Numbered from the stretch's first letter, positions 26,454 through 35,702 are shown. The stretch: DNA of 64,000 bases from Legionella spiritensis (GCF_900186965.1 NZ_LT906457.1:1080501-1144500); one strand, 5' to 3'. Notes: generated by a model from the sequence alone, not told the origin. A program made the numbers and translations.

Positions 26454-27122
26454 TCAGGGTGTCATTTTATAATGTCTGGTTATAGGCGCTGCAAAATTTA
26501 TCTGAGCCTCAATGATTTGGGGTGTCTCAAGTGTGTTGTTAATATTCGTGGCAAGTAACTGAAAGTGTTTTTTCTTAATGCTTGATTTAAGATACCGAAC
26601 TAAAATGTCGCCATGAGTTAATTCAATTAAGCAAATTTGGTTTACAACTTTTAAAATCTCATCTCCTGAGAATTTTATGCCTGCAACGTAATCTCCCTTG
26701 CTGTAATCGGGGGAAACAGCATCATCCTTAATCTGTGTATAGGTTGCGTTTTTATGAAAGCTTTGAAATAAAATGATCTCTTTAAGAATGAGATCATTCT
26801 CATCTTGTTCATTACTGGAGGCCATTTGAGGCAAAATGTAGGGTTCCTGACCTTTTCCATATAAAAGCCAATCTATAGTACAAATTACATTTTCTTCAGC
26901 AACCCGTTTGATTACACGTTCTGCGCCATCAACAGGCAATCCGCCAAATCGTGCCAGTTCCCATCCTTTATATGTATTTAATTTTAATGTTTCTGAGTTG
27001 CACAACTCTTTTCGGCTTAGATTTGCAAGATTTCGTATTTTTCGCAATCGTTCAGCCCTTGCTTCGGGTGAGGCACTTTCTTCTATAACAATAACTTTTT
27101 TGATGTATTTTTTAGTGGTCAT
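26454..27122 (-). CDS. Xre-type HTH repressor with S24-like C-terminal domain
   Basis: The protein has 222 residues from ATG 27122. Residues ~17-70 (RAERLRKIRNLANLSRKELCNSETLKLNTYKGWELAR) form a phage-repressor-type HTH. Residues ~125-220 (DDAVSPDYSKGDYVAGIKF to GDILVRYLK and IINAQINFA-like end) have the beta-rich layout of LexA/CI S24 domains. The catalytic Ser-Lys pair needed for self-cleavage is not obvious. It faces the biosynthetic operon across 200 bases containing repeated boxes, so it is the likely regulator of that operon and of itself. Confidence 0.8.
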   Translation of the reverse strand: MTTKKYIKKVIVIEESASPEARAERLRKIRNLANLSRKELCNSETLKLNTYKGWELARFGGLPVDGAERVIKRVAEENVICTIDWLLYGKGQEPYILPQMASSNEQDENDLILKEIILFQSFHKNATYTQIKDDAVSPDYSKGDYVAGIKFSGDEILKVVNQICLIELTHGDILVRYLKSSIKKKHFQLLATNINNTLETPQIIEAQINFAAPITRHYKMTP

Positions 27123-27188
27123 ATGGCCAGAAGCAAAATTTAACAAAAAATATACTTATTCTTACAGTTTACCTTAATTATAAAAAAA

Positions 27189-27272
27189 TACTACGTTTCG
27201 AAGAAAAAAATTGACAGGATTGAAAATCGTAGTATCATCCAGCATAAAACAATAAAGTTACTCCGTTTCGAA
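27189..27272. promoter_or_regulatory. Promoter and three operator-like boxes of the biosynthetic operon
   Basis: A plus-strand promoter TTGACA (27211-27216), 16 bases, TATCAT (27233-27238) is visible. The box TACTACGTTTCGAA occurs at 27189-27202, TACTCCGTTTCGAA at 27259-27272, and an inverted TACTACG-type box (GAAAATCGTAGTA, 27222-27234) overlaps the -10. This arrangement suits repression by the adjacent Xre-type regulator. Confidence 0.6.
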
Positions 27273-27325
27273 TTAAAATTATTGTTTATTCTAAAAAATG
27301 GTTAGGAAACATTCAGGAGGGTGTC

Positions 27326-28108
27326 ATGAAGGAGTTAAGGATTGTAATTATTGGTAATCGACTCACGGAGTTTGCGAATAATGAGAATATATTAACCAAC
27401 GCTCAGTTTAATTATTTAATACAGATTGAAAGCAAGATCCCTGATAGTCAGAACATATATAAACTTCATTTGGGCCAGGGTTTAAGTGACTTCCAAATTG
27501 AGGTGATACGCAATCAAATACAGGATGATCAGTTAAAGAATCGCTTTAAGTTTTATGATGGCCTTCACAATATTTGTCGTGCTACCCGCCAGCTGACTCA
27601 TAAACATAAAATAGAAAACAGCATGATATCTGAACCGGAAAGAATTTCTGAATTGGAATTTAAAAGCTATTTAATGCTAGATGATTCTTGCGCTGAAATG
27701 AGTGATCATCTGACTGGTCAGCATATACAGGGCATGGTACTTATTGAAGCCTCTCGCCAAATGGTCAACTCAGTTTCAGAAAAATACCTGATTAGTAAAA
27801 ATAGCACCAGGAAAAAAGGGTTTGTGCTGAATTCCTTGAGCTCGAAATTTTATGAATATGTATTTCCTTTAGATATTGAATTGATTTTTAGATTAGAAAA
27901 AATTCGCGATGGCCTGGATGGAAATTTTAAGGCGGAAGCATCCGTACAAATTATTCAAAATAACAAACTCATGATGAGCTTTGAGGTTGGGTTTAGCGTT
28001 ATGGATAAGACGACATTAACTGGCATCGAATCTCAAATGGCTAAATTAGCAGTTAAACAGAAAATAAATACACCTGTAATACAGATAGTAAAACAGAGTG
28101 CTGCTTAA
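27326..28108 (+). CDS. AfsA-type hotdog-domain protein (gamma-butyrolactone synthase-like)
   Basis: The protein has 260 residues with AGGAGG six bases before the ATG. Residues ~92-225 form an AfsA/ScbA-type hotdog domain: HKHKIENSMIS (~92-101) and DHLTGQHIQGMVLIEASRQ (127-145), close to the DH-x-x-GM-x-L-E-A-x-RQ signature of A-factor biosynthesis proteins. In actinomycetes this fold joins a beta-ketoacyl thioester to dihydroxyacetone phosphate. Only one such domain is seen, where AfsA itself has two; the N-terminal ~90 residues are unfamiliar. It is first in an operon with acyl carrier proteins, KAS III and a phosphatase, which fits an acyl-transfer step. Confidence 0.75.
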   Translation: MKELRIVIIGNRLTEFANNENILTNAQFNYLIQIESKIPDSQNIYKLHLGQGLSDFQIEVIRNQIQDDQLKNRFKFYDGLHNICRATRQLTHKHKIENSMISEPERISELEFKSYLMLDDSCAEMSDHLTGQHIQGMVLIEASRQMVNSVSEKYLISKNSTRKKGFVLNSLSSKFYEYVFPLDIELIFRLEKIRDGLDGNFKAEASVQIIQNNKLMMSFEVGFSVMDKTTLTGIESQMAKLAVKQKINTPVIQIVKQSAA

Positions 28109-28122
28109 CTGGAAATTATGAA

Positions 28123-29562
28123 ATGAGAAAAATTAGTCTAACTGCTGACGTTTTAGTTGTGGGAGCCGGTCCAGTAGGTATGGTCCTGGCAAATATTTTA
28201 AAGCGTAATGGATTGCAAGTTGTTTTGATTGATAAAAGAGCTGGCAGGCCTGAGTGTCCAAGAGCGATAGCTATTAATCAATCTACATTGGATGTATTTG
28301 CCATACTGGGAATGACCGAAGTATTTAAAGCAGGTCTTAAGGTTGAACAAATCAATCTATTCTGGAAACACAAATTTCTTGGGAAGTTAAGTTTTGAAGG
28401 CTCATTATTTGAAGCGCCCTATTTTTTTCATATACCTCAGAATGAGATTGAAAAGTATTTGGAAAACACGCTATCTGCAATAGACCTTGAGGTACAGCGC
28501 GAATGTGAACTCATAAATTATTCTCAGAATGATCAATCGGTATATTCATTGATTAAAACCAAGGATGAACTGTTTACTATTAAATCGAAGTTCTTAATTG
28601 GATGTGATGGTGGACAGAGTAAAGTTAGAGACATTATGGCGTGCGGGGTAGATCAACAATACTACGGCCCAACATTTGTATTAGCTGATGTCCTGTTAGA
28701 TGAATTTGATCATAAAAATACAAATTATATATTTACCAGGAATGGATATTTAATGATTGTCCCACTGCCTCGCAATCAATATCGGTTAATTTTTTCTTTG
28801 TTACCAACTGCGACAGACACTAAAGATGACTGTCTTGATCTCAGAAGTATACAAAAGCTATTAGAAGAGCGTAGTCATCAAAAAATTGTCATTAAAGAAC
28901 TGATATGGACTACTAAAGCACAATATGGGCACCGTATCTCTCATGCAGTTTATCAAGATAAAGTGGTGTTAGCAGGAGATTCGTTACATCAATTTAGTCC
29001 TGTTGGTGGAACAAATATGAATGTTGGGATTCAGGATGCATACGCTCTTGCGTGGAGACTTATAGATGAGACAAAAGATATCCATACTCATTTACAAGAA
29101 TACAGCTTTGAGCGAAGAGAAGTTATTCAGAAGCAAAAACAAATCACAGAGTGGATTACCTCCCTGATTACACGGAGTAAGCAGTGTGTCTTCAAAGATA
29201 AAAACAAGAATTTGAATGATCTTCTAACAATTCTAACTGGGATGCGCTGTGGTCAAAAATTGGCGCATCTTCAAAGTGTTATCAAATACAGCGATTTTAA
29301 AAATTACTTGAGTTCCATTCGAGAGGCATTTGCAAGCGCCAATTATGTCTTATTGACACGAGGAATCTTAAGTCCGGTATTGCAACAAAAAATAAAACAA
29401 ATGATTGTAGAAAATCAATTAATTACTTGGGTTGATAACCCGACTAGCCATTCATTTGAATTCTATTTTTGTAGACCAGATGCAATGGTTATCGATTCCG
29501 GAAATTTAGAGGGGATTGGCAATTTTTTAGATTCAATCAATATAGGAGTAGTAAATGAATAA
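28123..29562 (+). CDS. FAD-dependent aromatic-type monooxygenase
   Basis: The 479-residue protein has the group A flavoprotein hydroxylase layout of PheA/TfdB and polyketide hydroxylases. VLVVGAGPVGMVLANILKRNG at 11-31 binds the ADP part of FAD, IGCDGGQSKVRD (~163-174) is the DG motif, and VVLAGDSLHQFSPVGGTNMNVGIQDAYALAWRL (~281-313) is the GD motif. It would use NAD(P)H and O2 to hydroxylate or oxidise a ring or enone in the pathway product. It lies 14 bases after the AfsA-like gene and overlaps the MFS gene by 8 bases. Confidence 0.9.
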   Translation: MRKISLTADVLVVGAGPVGMVLANILKRNGLQVVLIDKRAGRPECPRAIAINQSTLDVFAILGMTEVFKAGLKVEQINLFWKHKFLGKLSFEGSLFEAPYFFHIPQNEIEKYLENTLSAIDLEVQRECELINYSQNDQSVYSLIKTKDELFTIKSKFLIGCDGGQSKVRDIMACGVDQQYYGPTFVLADVLLDEFDHKNTNYIFTRNGYLMIVPLPRNQYRLIFSLLPTATDTKDDCLDLRSIQKLLEERSHQKIVIKELIWTTKAQYGHRISHAVYQDKVVLAGDSLHQFSPVGGTNMNVGIQDAYALAWRLIDETKDIHTHLQEYSFERREVIQKQKQITEWITSLITRSKQCVFKDKNKNLNDLLTILTGMRCGQKLAHLQSVIKYSDFKNYLSSIREAFASANYVLLTRGILSPVLQQKIKQMIVENQLITWVDNPTSHSFEFYFCRPDAMVIDSGNLEGIGNFLDSINIGVVNE

Positions 29563-30817
29563 AAATTCAAATGAGAAATTCATCAAATTTTTGATGACGC
29601 TGGTAGTGTTAATCGATTTTATGGGGGTTGCAATAGTTGTTGTCTTATTTCCTCATATTTTCCTGGATCAAGAGTCATTACTTTTTTCATCGGCATGGGA
29701 GCATGCAGATAAGCTGATTGCTCTCGGCGCCTGTTTGGCTGTTTATCCATTGGGTCAATTTTTTGGTTCATCAATTTTTGGGAAGTTGTCCGATTATTAT
29801 GGCAGAAAAACCATTTTAGGATGGACTTTACTGGGTACTTTGTCAGGTTTCGTATTGTCAGCGGTATCAATTGAAATTGGATCATTTATATTGCTTTTTA
29901 TGAGTAGATTGCTCACGGGTTTATGTGCAGGAAATGTAGCTGTAGCCCAAGCGAGTCTCGCTGATATATCTACTGATGAAACGAAAGCAAAAAATTTATC
30001 TTTGGCTCAGATGGCGATGGGCTCTGCCTATGTGATTGGACCTGTTATTGGGGCATTCCTGGCCGACTCAACTGTAGTAAGTTGGTTTAATCCATCTATT
30101 CCATTTATCTTTTTTTCTGGAATTTTATGTGTGGAATTGATGTTGCTTGTTCTTTATTACAAAGATACCAGTCCTGCTAACAATAGAATTAAACTTAATT
30201 TTTTTGAAGGAATTCAACAAATTTCTTCTGCTTTGACGGATAAAAAAACGGGTGGTGTCTTTACGGTTTGGTTTTTATTTGTAGCAGGCTGGTGGCTTTT
30301 TGAGTCTTTCATGCCTTCCTTTATATTTGAAAAATTTAATTTCAATACATCTGATATTGGTATTTTGCTGGGCTTTAATGGCGCTCTGTATGCTTCATTC
30401 CAATATCTGGTTATCCAAAAAATTGCGAGCAAAATAAGTCCAATTAAAATGGTGATTTTTGCAACACCAGTTTCAGGTTTGGCTATTATTTCCATTGCAT
30501 TCGCTATGAATATATTTCAGCTATACAGTGCCATGATTGTTTTTGTTCTTTCAATGGGCTTTTGTATTCCTGGTTTAATCACCTCAATTTCTAATATGGT
30601 AAAAACTGAAGATCAAGGGCAAATCATGGGAATGATTGGTTCTATTCAAGCCTTAGCCACAGTAATTGTTATGTTATCTGGAGGCTATATTCATGGTTTT
30701 AATATGAATACAACCATAGTCGGCGGGGGGATTCTGGTGCTGTTTAGCTGGTTCATTTTCGCAATCTTATCCATGAATAAAACTGCAAAAAAAGAAGAAG
30801 TAAAGGCATTTAATTAA
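29555..30817 (+). CDS. MFS transporter (drug-efflux type)
   Basis: A 420-residue, 12-helix major facilitator. The loop 2-3 motif GKLSDYYGRKTILGWTLL (~75-92) and the helix 5 motif AYVIGPVIGAFLAD (motif C of proton antiporters, ~152-165) mark it as a TetA-like exporter. AGGAG precedes the ATG, which overlaps the preceding gene. It probably exports the cluster product or a precursor across the inner membrane. Confidence 0.92.
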   Translation: MNKNSNEKFIKFLMTLVVLIDFMGVAIVVVLFPHIFLDQESLLFSSAWEHADKLIALGACLAVYPLGQFFGSSIFGKLSDYYGRKTILGWTLLGTLSGFVLSAVSIEIGSFILLFMSRLLTGLCAGNVAVAQASLADISTDETKAKNLSLAQMAMGSAYVIGPVIGAFLADSTVVSWFNPSIPFIFFSGILCVELMLLVLYYKDTSPANNRIKLNFFEGIQQISSALTDKKTGGVFTVWFLFVAGWWLFESFMPSFIFEKFNFNTSDIGILLGFNGALYASFQYLVIQKIASKISPIKMVIFATPVSGLAIISIAFAMNIFQLYSAMIVFVLSMGFCIPGLITSISNMVKTEDQGQIMGMIGSIQALATVIVMLSGGYIHGFNMNTTIVGGGILVLFSWFIFAILSMNKTAKKEEVKAFN

Positions 30818-30838
30818 GAAATGGCAAGGAGAACAGAA

Positions 30839-31129
30839 ATGTATTTGCTGCAAGTCCATTTTCATGGAGAAGAGTCAATTCTAAGTAGTTATGTTGTAGA
30901 GCATACCAAATGGGTCAAAAATGCCATTTTGGATAAGTTATTTATTCTTGCTGGTCAAAAAATTGAAGGTAAGGGAGGTGTTATTTTAGTGGTTGATATG
31001 CCTGAATCTCAATTAAATGAACTCATTTCTCAAGATCCTTTTGTAAAAAAAGGCTTGGCATCTTATACGAGTTGCCGTTTTGAACCGGCATTGTATCAGG
31101 ATGTATTACTAAATTTTATATCAGGTTGA
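30839..31129 (+). CDS. YCII-like small protein
   Basis: A 96-residue protein from ATG 30839 (AAGGAG upstream; an earlier in-frame ATG at 30821 lacks spacing). It has the ferredoxin-like dimeric alpha-beta barrel pattern of YciI: MYLLQVHFHGEE, HTKWVKNAILDKLFILAGQ, VVDMPESQLNELISQDPFVKKGLASY, and a terminal strand. Members are putative small enzymes, often beside oxygenases, and may act on the oxygenated intermediate. No assured reaction. Confidence 0.7.
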   Translation: MYLLQVHFHGEESILSSYVVEHTKWVKNAILDKLFILAGQKIEGKGGVILVVDMPESQLNELISQDPFVKKGLASYTSCRFEPALYQDVLLNFISG

Positions 31130-31134
31130 ATAAC

Positions 31135-31818
31135 ATGTTTGTTAGAAATGAATCAGGATTGAAGTTGGCTTTATTTGATATTGATGAGACTTTGCTGTCG
31201 TTTAACTCAATGCGTAGTTTTATCAGTTTCTTTTTTACTCACTATTATGGCGATTTTCTCGGCTTAAAAAAACTGGAGGATTATCAGTTAAAAATTAACG
31301 GAATGATTAATAGTTATTCGCGCGAGGTAATGAATAAATTTTATTATGAGAACTATGCTGGCATAGACAAATCCGTTTTAGATGAAATTAGTAAAAAATG
31401 GTTTGAAATCAACGTAGAAAATAATGAAGAGGCATTTAATCGTTCTATTTTGAATCTTCTTGAAAAACACAAAAGATCGCGTTTCAAGATAGTCCTTGTA
31501 TCTGGAGGTTTTTTTGCAACAGTCAATCATTTAGCAAAACATTTAAGTATTGATGATTATCTATATGTTACTCCTACTGTTGTTGGAGGGGTTTTGACTG
31601 GTGAGATAGAGGGGGTTCAAACGATTGGTTCAGGAAAATCCAGAGCGGTTCTTGAGTATTTTCAAAATGATGAGATTGACTGGGGAATGTCTTATGCCTA
31701 TGGCGATCATATATCTGATTTGCCTATGTTAAGTCTTGTTGGAAACCCTGTAGCTGTTGGAACAAATCCGCAGTTACTGGAAATTGCTAGAGAAAAAAAA
31801 TGGAAAACCATTCTTTAA
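31135..31818 (+). CDS. HAD-superfamily phosphatase (SerB/HAD-IB type)
   Basis: The protein has 227 residues from ATG 31135. All HAD motifs are present: ALFDIDETLL with Asp15 and Asp17, FKIVLVSGGF (motif II Ser), GSGKSRAVL (Lys, motif III) and YGDHISDLPML (motif IV Asp pair). The helical cap after motif I is of IB type. It would remove phosphate from a small molecule. In AfsA-dependent pathways a butenolide phosphate must be dephosphorylated, which would suit this enzyme, though that role is inference. Confidence 0.88.
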   Translation: MFVRNESGLKLALFDIDETLLSFNSMRSFISFFFTHYYGDFLGLKKLEDYQLKINGMINSYSREVMNKFYYENYAGIDKSVLDEISKKWFEINVENNEEAFNRSILNLLEKHKRSRFKIVLVSGGFFATVNHLAKHLSIDDYLYVTPTVVGGVLTGEIEGVQTIGSGKSRAVLEYFQNDEIDWGMSYAYGDHISDLPMLSLVGNPVAVGTNPQLLEIAREKKWKTIL

Positions 31819-31836
31819 ATATGAGGGGAATATAAG

Positions 31837-32139
31837 ATGCGTCACGAAATATTTGAAATAGTCACACAATCTGTTTGTAACCTAAATAACACATTGGATT
31901 TCAAACTGCCTTTAGAGCAGGGAGATAGTTGTTCCCTATATGGCGGTAGCATCGCATTGGATTCAATTTCATTGGTAACTTTAATCGTCGATATAGAGCA
32001 GGCTATTGAAGATCAATTTAATCGATCCATTATTCTGGCCAATGAAAAAGCAATGTCGCAACGAAATAGTCCTTTTCGGACAATTGGCACGCTTACTGAC
32101 TACACTTTAGAGTTGGTTAAGGAGTGTGAAAATGTCTAA
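31837..32139 (+). CDS. Acyl carrier protein 1
   Basis: The 100-residue acidic helical protein has IALDSISLVTLIVDIEQAIEDQF around the phosphopantetheine Ser43. It carries acyl intermediates on a pantetheine arm. The first helix region is longer than in FabA-type ACPs and has a GDSCSLYGGS insertion before the Ser, typical of stand-alone carriers in small pathways. Its end overlaps the SDR gene by 8 bases. Confidence 0.88.
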   Translation: MRHEIFEIVTQSVCNLNNTLDFKLPLEQGDSCSLYGGSIALDSISLVTLIVDIEQAIEDQFNRSIILANEKAMSQRNSPFRTIGTLTDYTLELVKECENV

Positions 32140-32830
32140 ACCAGTAACATTAATCACAGGAACAAGAAAGGGTATAGGGAAGTACTTGGCAGAACATTAT
32201 GTTGCCAATGGGCATTTAGTGATTGGCTGTAGCCGCTCACCTGTGGATTGGTCTATGGATAATTATCATCATTTTTTAGCGGATGTCTCTGATGAGAAAT
32301 CTGTTAAAGAGTTATTTGGTTTTATACGGAAAAAATTTCAAAAATTAGATAATTTGATTAATAACGCGGGCATTGCCTCAATGAACCATGTCATGTTGAC
32401 ACCACTTAAAACTGTTAATGACATCTTGAATACTAATGTAATCGGTACATTTTTATTTTGTAGAGAGGCTGCAAAATTAATGTCGAATAGACGTTATGGC
32501 CGTATCGTAAATTTCACCACCGTGGCAACACCATTAAAGCTTGAAGGGGAGGCGATTTATGCTGCTTCCAAAGCAGCAATATTATCGTTGACGGAAGTTA
32601 TGGCGAGAGAGTTTGCCTCTTTGAATATCACGGTTAATTCAATAGGTCCCACTCCAATTGATACGGATTTAATTCGATCTGTACCAGAAGAAAAGATGAA
32701 TCGATTAATTGCTCGTCAAGCTATTGTTCGAAAGGGGACTTCTGAGGATGTGGCTAATGTTACGGATTTCTTTTTGCTAAAACAGAGTGATTTTGTAACT
32801 GGTCAGAATATTTATTTAGGTGGGGTCTAG
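32132..32830 (+). CDS. Short-chain dehydrogenase/reductase (FabG-like)
   Basis: A 232-residue classical SDR from ATG 32132 (AAGGAG eight bases upstream). It shows ITGTRKGIGKYLAEHY (cofactor glycine motif, 8-23), LINNAGIAS (NNAG, ~80) and the catalytic YAASK at ~143-147, with Thr in place of the more common Ser in the NFTTVA strand. IGPTPIDTDL closes the active site. Likely reduces a keto group of a carrier-bound or free intermediate with NAD(P)H. Confidence 0.9.
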   Translation: MSKPVTLITGTRKGIGKYLAEHYVANGHLVIGCSRSPVDWSMDNYHHFLADVSDEKSVKELFGFIRKKFQKLDNLINNAGIASMNHVMLTPLKTVNDILNTNVIGTFLFCREAAKLMSNRRYGRIVNFTTVATPLKLEGEAIYAASKAAILSLTEVMAREFASLNITVNSIGPTPIDTDLIRSVPEEKMNRLIARQAIVRKGTSEDVANVTDFFLLKQSDFVTGQNIYLGGV

Positions 32831-32833
32831 TCG

Positions 32834-34189
32834 ATGTGTATTTCAGTTTTTTTAACGAAGGTTCGTCACCATAAAGAAAAACCAGCCGTCATTTTTAATC
32901 AGCAAGTTTATGATTATAAATGGCTATGTCAACGTGAGGATTTTTATACTGCTCAACTGACTTGTGATGGAGTGCAAGCAGGGAGTGTAGTCTTCCTAAT
33001 TGCTGATTACTCACCCCTGTCACTATCGCTATTTTTAGCATTGATGCGTTTGTCAGTAATCATTGTCCCAATAACGTATAAGCATTATGAGAAGAAAGAC
33101 GATTATCTGGGAATTATTAATCCAGATTTTATAATCGAGGTAACACCTAATGAGGAAGTCAACCTGGCCAAATGCAATTCTTCTTCAGAGCACAGCGAAT
33201 TTATAAGAGAACTTCAGATACGAAAAACGGCAGGTCTCATAATATTTTCATCAGGGTCCACCGGGAAATGTAAAGCAATTGTTCACGACCTTGCACTATT
33301 ACTCCAGGGGGTAAATCCCAGCCGTGACCAACTCAAAGTGCTTTCATTTTTGCTTTTCGATCATATTGGAGGAATCAACAGTACTTTAAACTCGCTAATA
33401 AGTGGGAATTGTATTGTTGTGCCCAAGACTCGAACTCCAATGGATGTGGCTGAGTCTATAGCCAGGAATAAAGTGGATGTGCTCATTACCTCTCCCTCAT
33501 TTTTAAACTTGATGTTAATTAGTGGTGTTTTTGAACACACCAATATGAATTGTCTCAAGCAAATTAATTACGGTAGTGAAGTGATGCCTTCAGTTTTATT
33601 AGACAGGCTCATTCAACATTGTCCAAAAACCAAATTCATTCAAGCTTATGGCTTATCTGAATTGGGTGTTATTAGAACTAAAACAAATAACCATGAATCA
33701 AGCCTAATCACTATTACTGATCAAAATATTACCTATAGAATTAGGAATAATAAATTGGAAATCAAGTCTAATACTTCGATGCTTGGATATTTAAATGCAA
33801 CTAAACCATTTATCGAAGACGGTTGGTTTATGACCGGTGATGTGGTTGAGGTTGTTGGGGACTCCCTGAGGATACTTGGGAGAGATTCCGATCTGATTAA
33901 TGTGGGTGGTGAGAAAGTATTCCCGGCTGAAATTGAAAATGTACTTCTTCAAATTCCAGAAGTACAAGATGCAACGGTCTATGGGGAAAAAAACGCTCTA
34001 TTGGGAAATATCATAGTCGCCAAAATTAAATCCAGGCATGGAGTCAACCAGAGTTCTCTTAAGGAGTTAGTCAGAAAATTCTGTTTAATGAAAATGCCCG
34101 CTTTTAAGGTGCCGCAAAAATTTCAAATTGTATCTGAAATTTCATATGGCGAGCGATACAAAAAAATCAGACATAAACCTACTAATTAA
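32834..34189 (+). CDS. Acyl-adenylating ligase (AMP-binding family)
   Basis: The protein has 451 residues, short for the ANL superfamily but with all core motifs. IIFSSGSTGKCKAIVH (~135-150) is the P-loop, QAYGLSELGV (~272) motif A5, WFMTGDVVEV (~330) motif A7 and RILGRDSDLINVGGEKVFPAEIE (~346-368) A8 with hinge. In the C-terminal subdomain the family's catalytic Lys is not clearly placed; KFQIVSEISYGERYKKIRHK may hold it. It would activate a carboxylic acid as AMP ester and load one of the adjacent carrier proteins. Confidence 0.88.
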   Translation: MCISVFLTKVRHHKEKPAVIFNQQVYDYKWLCQREDFYTAQLTCDGVQAGSVVFLIADYSPLSLSLFLALMRLSVIIVPITYKHYEKKDDYLGIINPDFIIEVTPNEEVNLAKCNSSSEHSEFIRELQIRKTAGLIIFSSGSTGKCKAIVHDLALLLQGVNPSRDQLKVLSFLLFDHIGGINSTLNSLISGNCIVVPKTRTPMDVAESIARNKVDVLITSPSFLNLMLISGVFEHTNMNCLKQINYGSEVMPSVLLDRLIQHCPKTKFIQAYGLSELGVIRTKTNNHESSLITITDQNITYRIRNNKLEIKSNTSMLGYLNATKPFIEDGWFMTGDVVEVVGDSLRILGRDSDLINVGGEKVFPAEIENVLLQIPEVQDATVYGEKNALLGNIIVAKIKSRHGVNQSSLKELVRKFCLMKMPAFKVPQKFQIVSEISYGERYKKIRHKPTN

Positions 34190-34201
34190 TAAAGAAAAAT
34201 T

Positions 34202-34429
34202 ATGAACAAAGATCTGTTATTAAATGATTTAGCTAAATTACTGGAATTGGACAAGCATTTATTGAGTGACACATTTTTATTAAATGATGAAGCCAATTGG
34301 GATTCCCTCGCTGTTGTATCAACCGTTGCTGCAATTGATCAGCATTACAAAGTTTCCGTGAGAGGGAGTGAATTAATGAGTTGTAATACGGTAAAAGATA
34401 TTTTTTATTTAATTGAAAATTTTAACTAA
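34202..34429 (+). CDS. Acyl carrier protein 2
   Basis: The 75-residue carrier protein has NWDSLAVVSTVAAID around the modified Ser35, and standard four-helix size. It sits between the ligase and the KAS III, so it probably accepts the acyl group from the ligase and delivers it to the condensing enzyme. AAAGAAAAATT precedes the ATG. Confidence 0.88.
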   Translation: MNKDLLLNDLAKLLELDKHLLSDTFLLNDEANWDSLAVVSTVAAIDQHYKVSVRGSELMSCNTVKDIFYLIENFN

Positions 34430-34451
34430 TAGTTAACTGGTGATTGTTAAA

Positions 34452-35435
34452 ATGCGAGTAAAATTAAATGGATTAAAGCTGTCTGCAATAAGTGCAGCCT
34501 TGCCGAACAAGAAATTAAAAATGGAAAATCTATATGAACGGTTTGGGCAACGGGAGGTGGAGCGAATTGCTTTAAGTACAGGAATTTCTTCATTGAGAAT
34601 TGCGGAAGAAGGCGTAAATGCTTCAGACTTGTGTTTGGCTGCTACAAAACACTTATTAGAAATGACAGGGCTATCCAATAAAACGATTGATGCAATTATC
34701 TTTGTTTCGCAAACCCCTGATTATAAAATGCCAGCAACATCTTGCGTATTGCAGGGTAAACTTGAATTGAATACCAGCGCAGTTGCATTTGATATTAATT
34801 ATGGGTGCTCCGGTTATATTTATGGTTTATATCAAGCCGCTTTATTAATTTCTTCAAAAAGCGCTTCGAGAGTACTTGTATGTGTGGGCGATACTATTTC
34901 ACGATTTTTGGATCCCAATGACCATAAAGTCAGGTTGGTTCTAGGTGACGCAGGTTCGGTAAGCATCGTTGAGTCTGGCTCAGATGAGTGGGCGTTTGAC
35001 ATCAATACTGATGGCAGTGGTTTTGATAAATTAATAATTCCTCGAGAAAATCATAAGGATGGCTATTTGCAGATGGATGGTTCTGCGATCATGGAGTTTG
35101 CATTAAGGGAGGTTGGTACCAGTTTTGATAACGTTATAAATGACCGGGGATGGAACAAAGCTGACATTCAACACGCTATTTTACATCAGCCTAATGAATT
35201 TATGCTGAATTATCTCAGGAAAAAAATCGGGTTATCCCATGAACAAATGCCTGTTGTGGTTAAAGAATATGGGAATACAGGCCCTGCTTCAATACCCTTA
35301 ACTATGTGTGATTATTACTCGAATACTGCGGAGCTTGGTAAAGCAGTTATGTCGGGATTTGGTGTTGGTCTTTCATGGGGTTCCATTGCCCTTAATCTTT
35401 GTGAAACAAAGTTATATAAGCCGATTTTCATATGA
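34452..35435 (+). CDS. 3-oxoacyl-ACP synthase III-type condensing enzyme
   Basis: A 327-residue thiolase-fold protein with the FabH-like Cys-His-Asn triad: Cys119 in DINYGCSGYIYGLY, His245 in ILHQPNEFM, Asn275 in KEYGNTGPASIPL. The start MRVKLNGLKLSAISAALPNKKL is typical for KAS III-like proteins of secondary pathways. GTG 34440 is an alternative start. It would make a beta-keto thioester by decarboxylative condensation, the kind of substrate an AfsA-type enzyme uses. Confidence 0.9.
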   Translation: MRVKLNGLKLSAISAALPNKKLKMENLYERFGQREVERIALSTGISSLRIAEEGVNASDLCLAATKHLLEMTGLSNKTIDAIIFVSQTPDYKMPATSCVLQGKLELNTSAVAFDINYGCSGYIYGLYQAALLISSKSASRVLVCVGDTISRFLDPNDHKVRLVLGDAGSVSIVESGSDEWAFDINTDGSGFDKLIIPRENHKDGYLQMDGSAIMEFALREVGTSFDNVINDRGWNKADIQHAILHQPNEFMLNYLRKKIGLSHEQMPVVVKEYGNTGPASIPLTMCDYYSNTAELGKAVMSGFGVGLSWGSIALNLCETKLYKPIFI

Positions 35436-35578
35436 GAAGGTAAATCGATTGAAACTCTATATGTCGTAGGGTGTTTATGATATTATTTTTTACAAGATGC
35501 TTGCAAAGGTAATTGTTATTTGAAATCACAAACAATTATCTTTACAGCTTCAATGACATTGCATGATTTGGAGAAGAT

Positions 35579-35701
35579 GTGTTGAAGGATTCAGGAAAAA
35601 AAATAGTAATTGTAAGTGGTACCCCAGGCGCCAACGGTAAAGAATTTGCCTGTGAAAATCATAGCAACTATTTTTATTTAGTAATATCGGGGAATATTTG
35701 A
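35579..35701 (+). CDS. Possible 40-residue protein between KAS III and the receiver gene
   Basis: A GTG (or TTG three bases on) follows GGAGAAG and opens a 40-codon frame, VLKDSGKKIVIVSGTPGANG then KEFACENHSNYFYLVISGNI. Its stop is 1 base from the ATG of the receiver gene, which suggests translational coupling. It resembles no family I know, and could be a signalling peptide, a leader or a relic. Confidence 0.35.
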   Translation: MLKDSGKKIVIVSGTPGANGKEFACENHSNYFYLVISGNI

Positions 35702-35702
35702 C

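Noticed and set aside
27189..27272. CRISPR-like spaced repeats
   Set aside because: Only three short boxes, one inverted, with unequal spacing around a promoter; operator sites fit better. No CRISPR array or cas gene was seen anywhere in the window.
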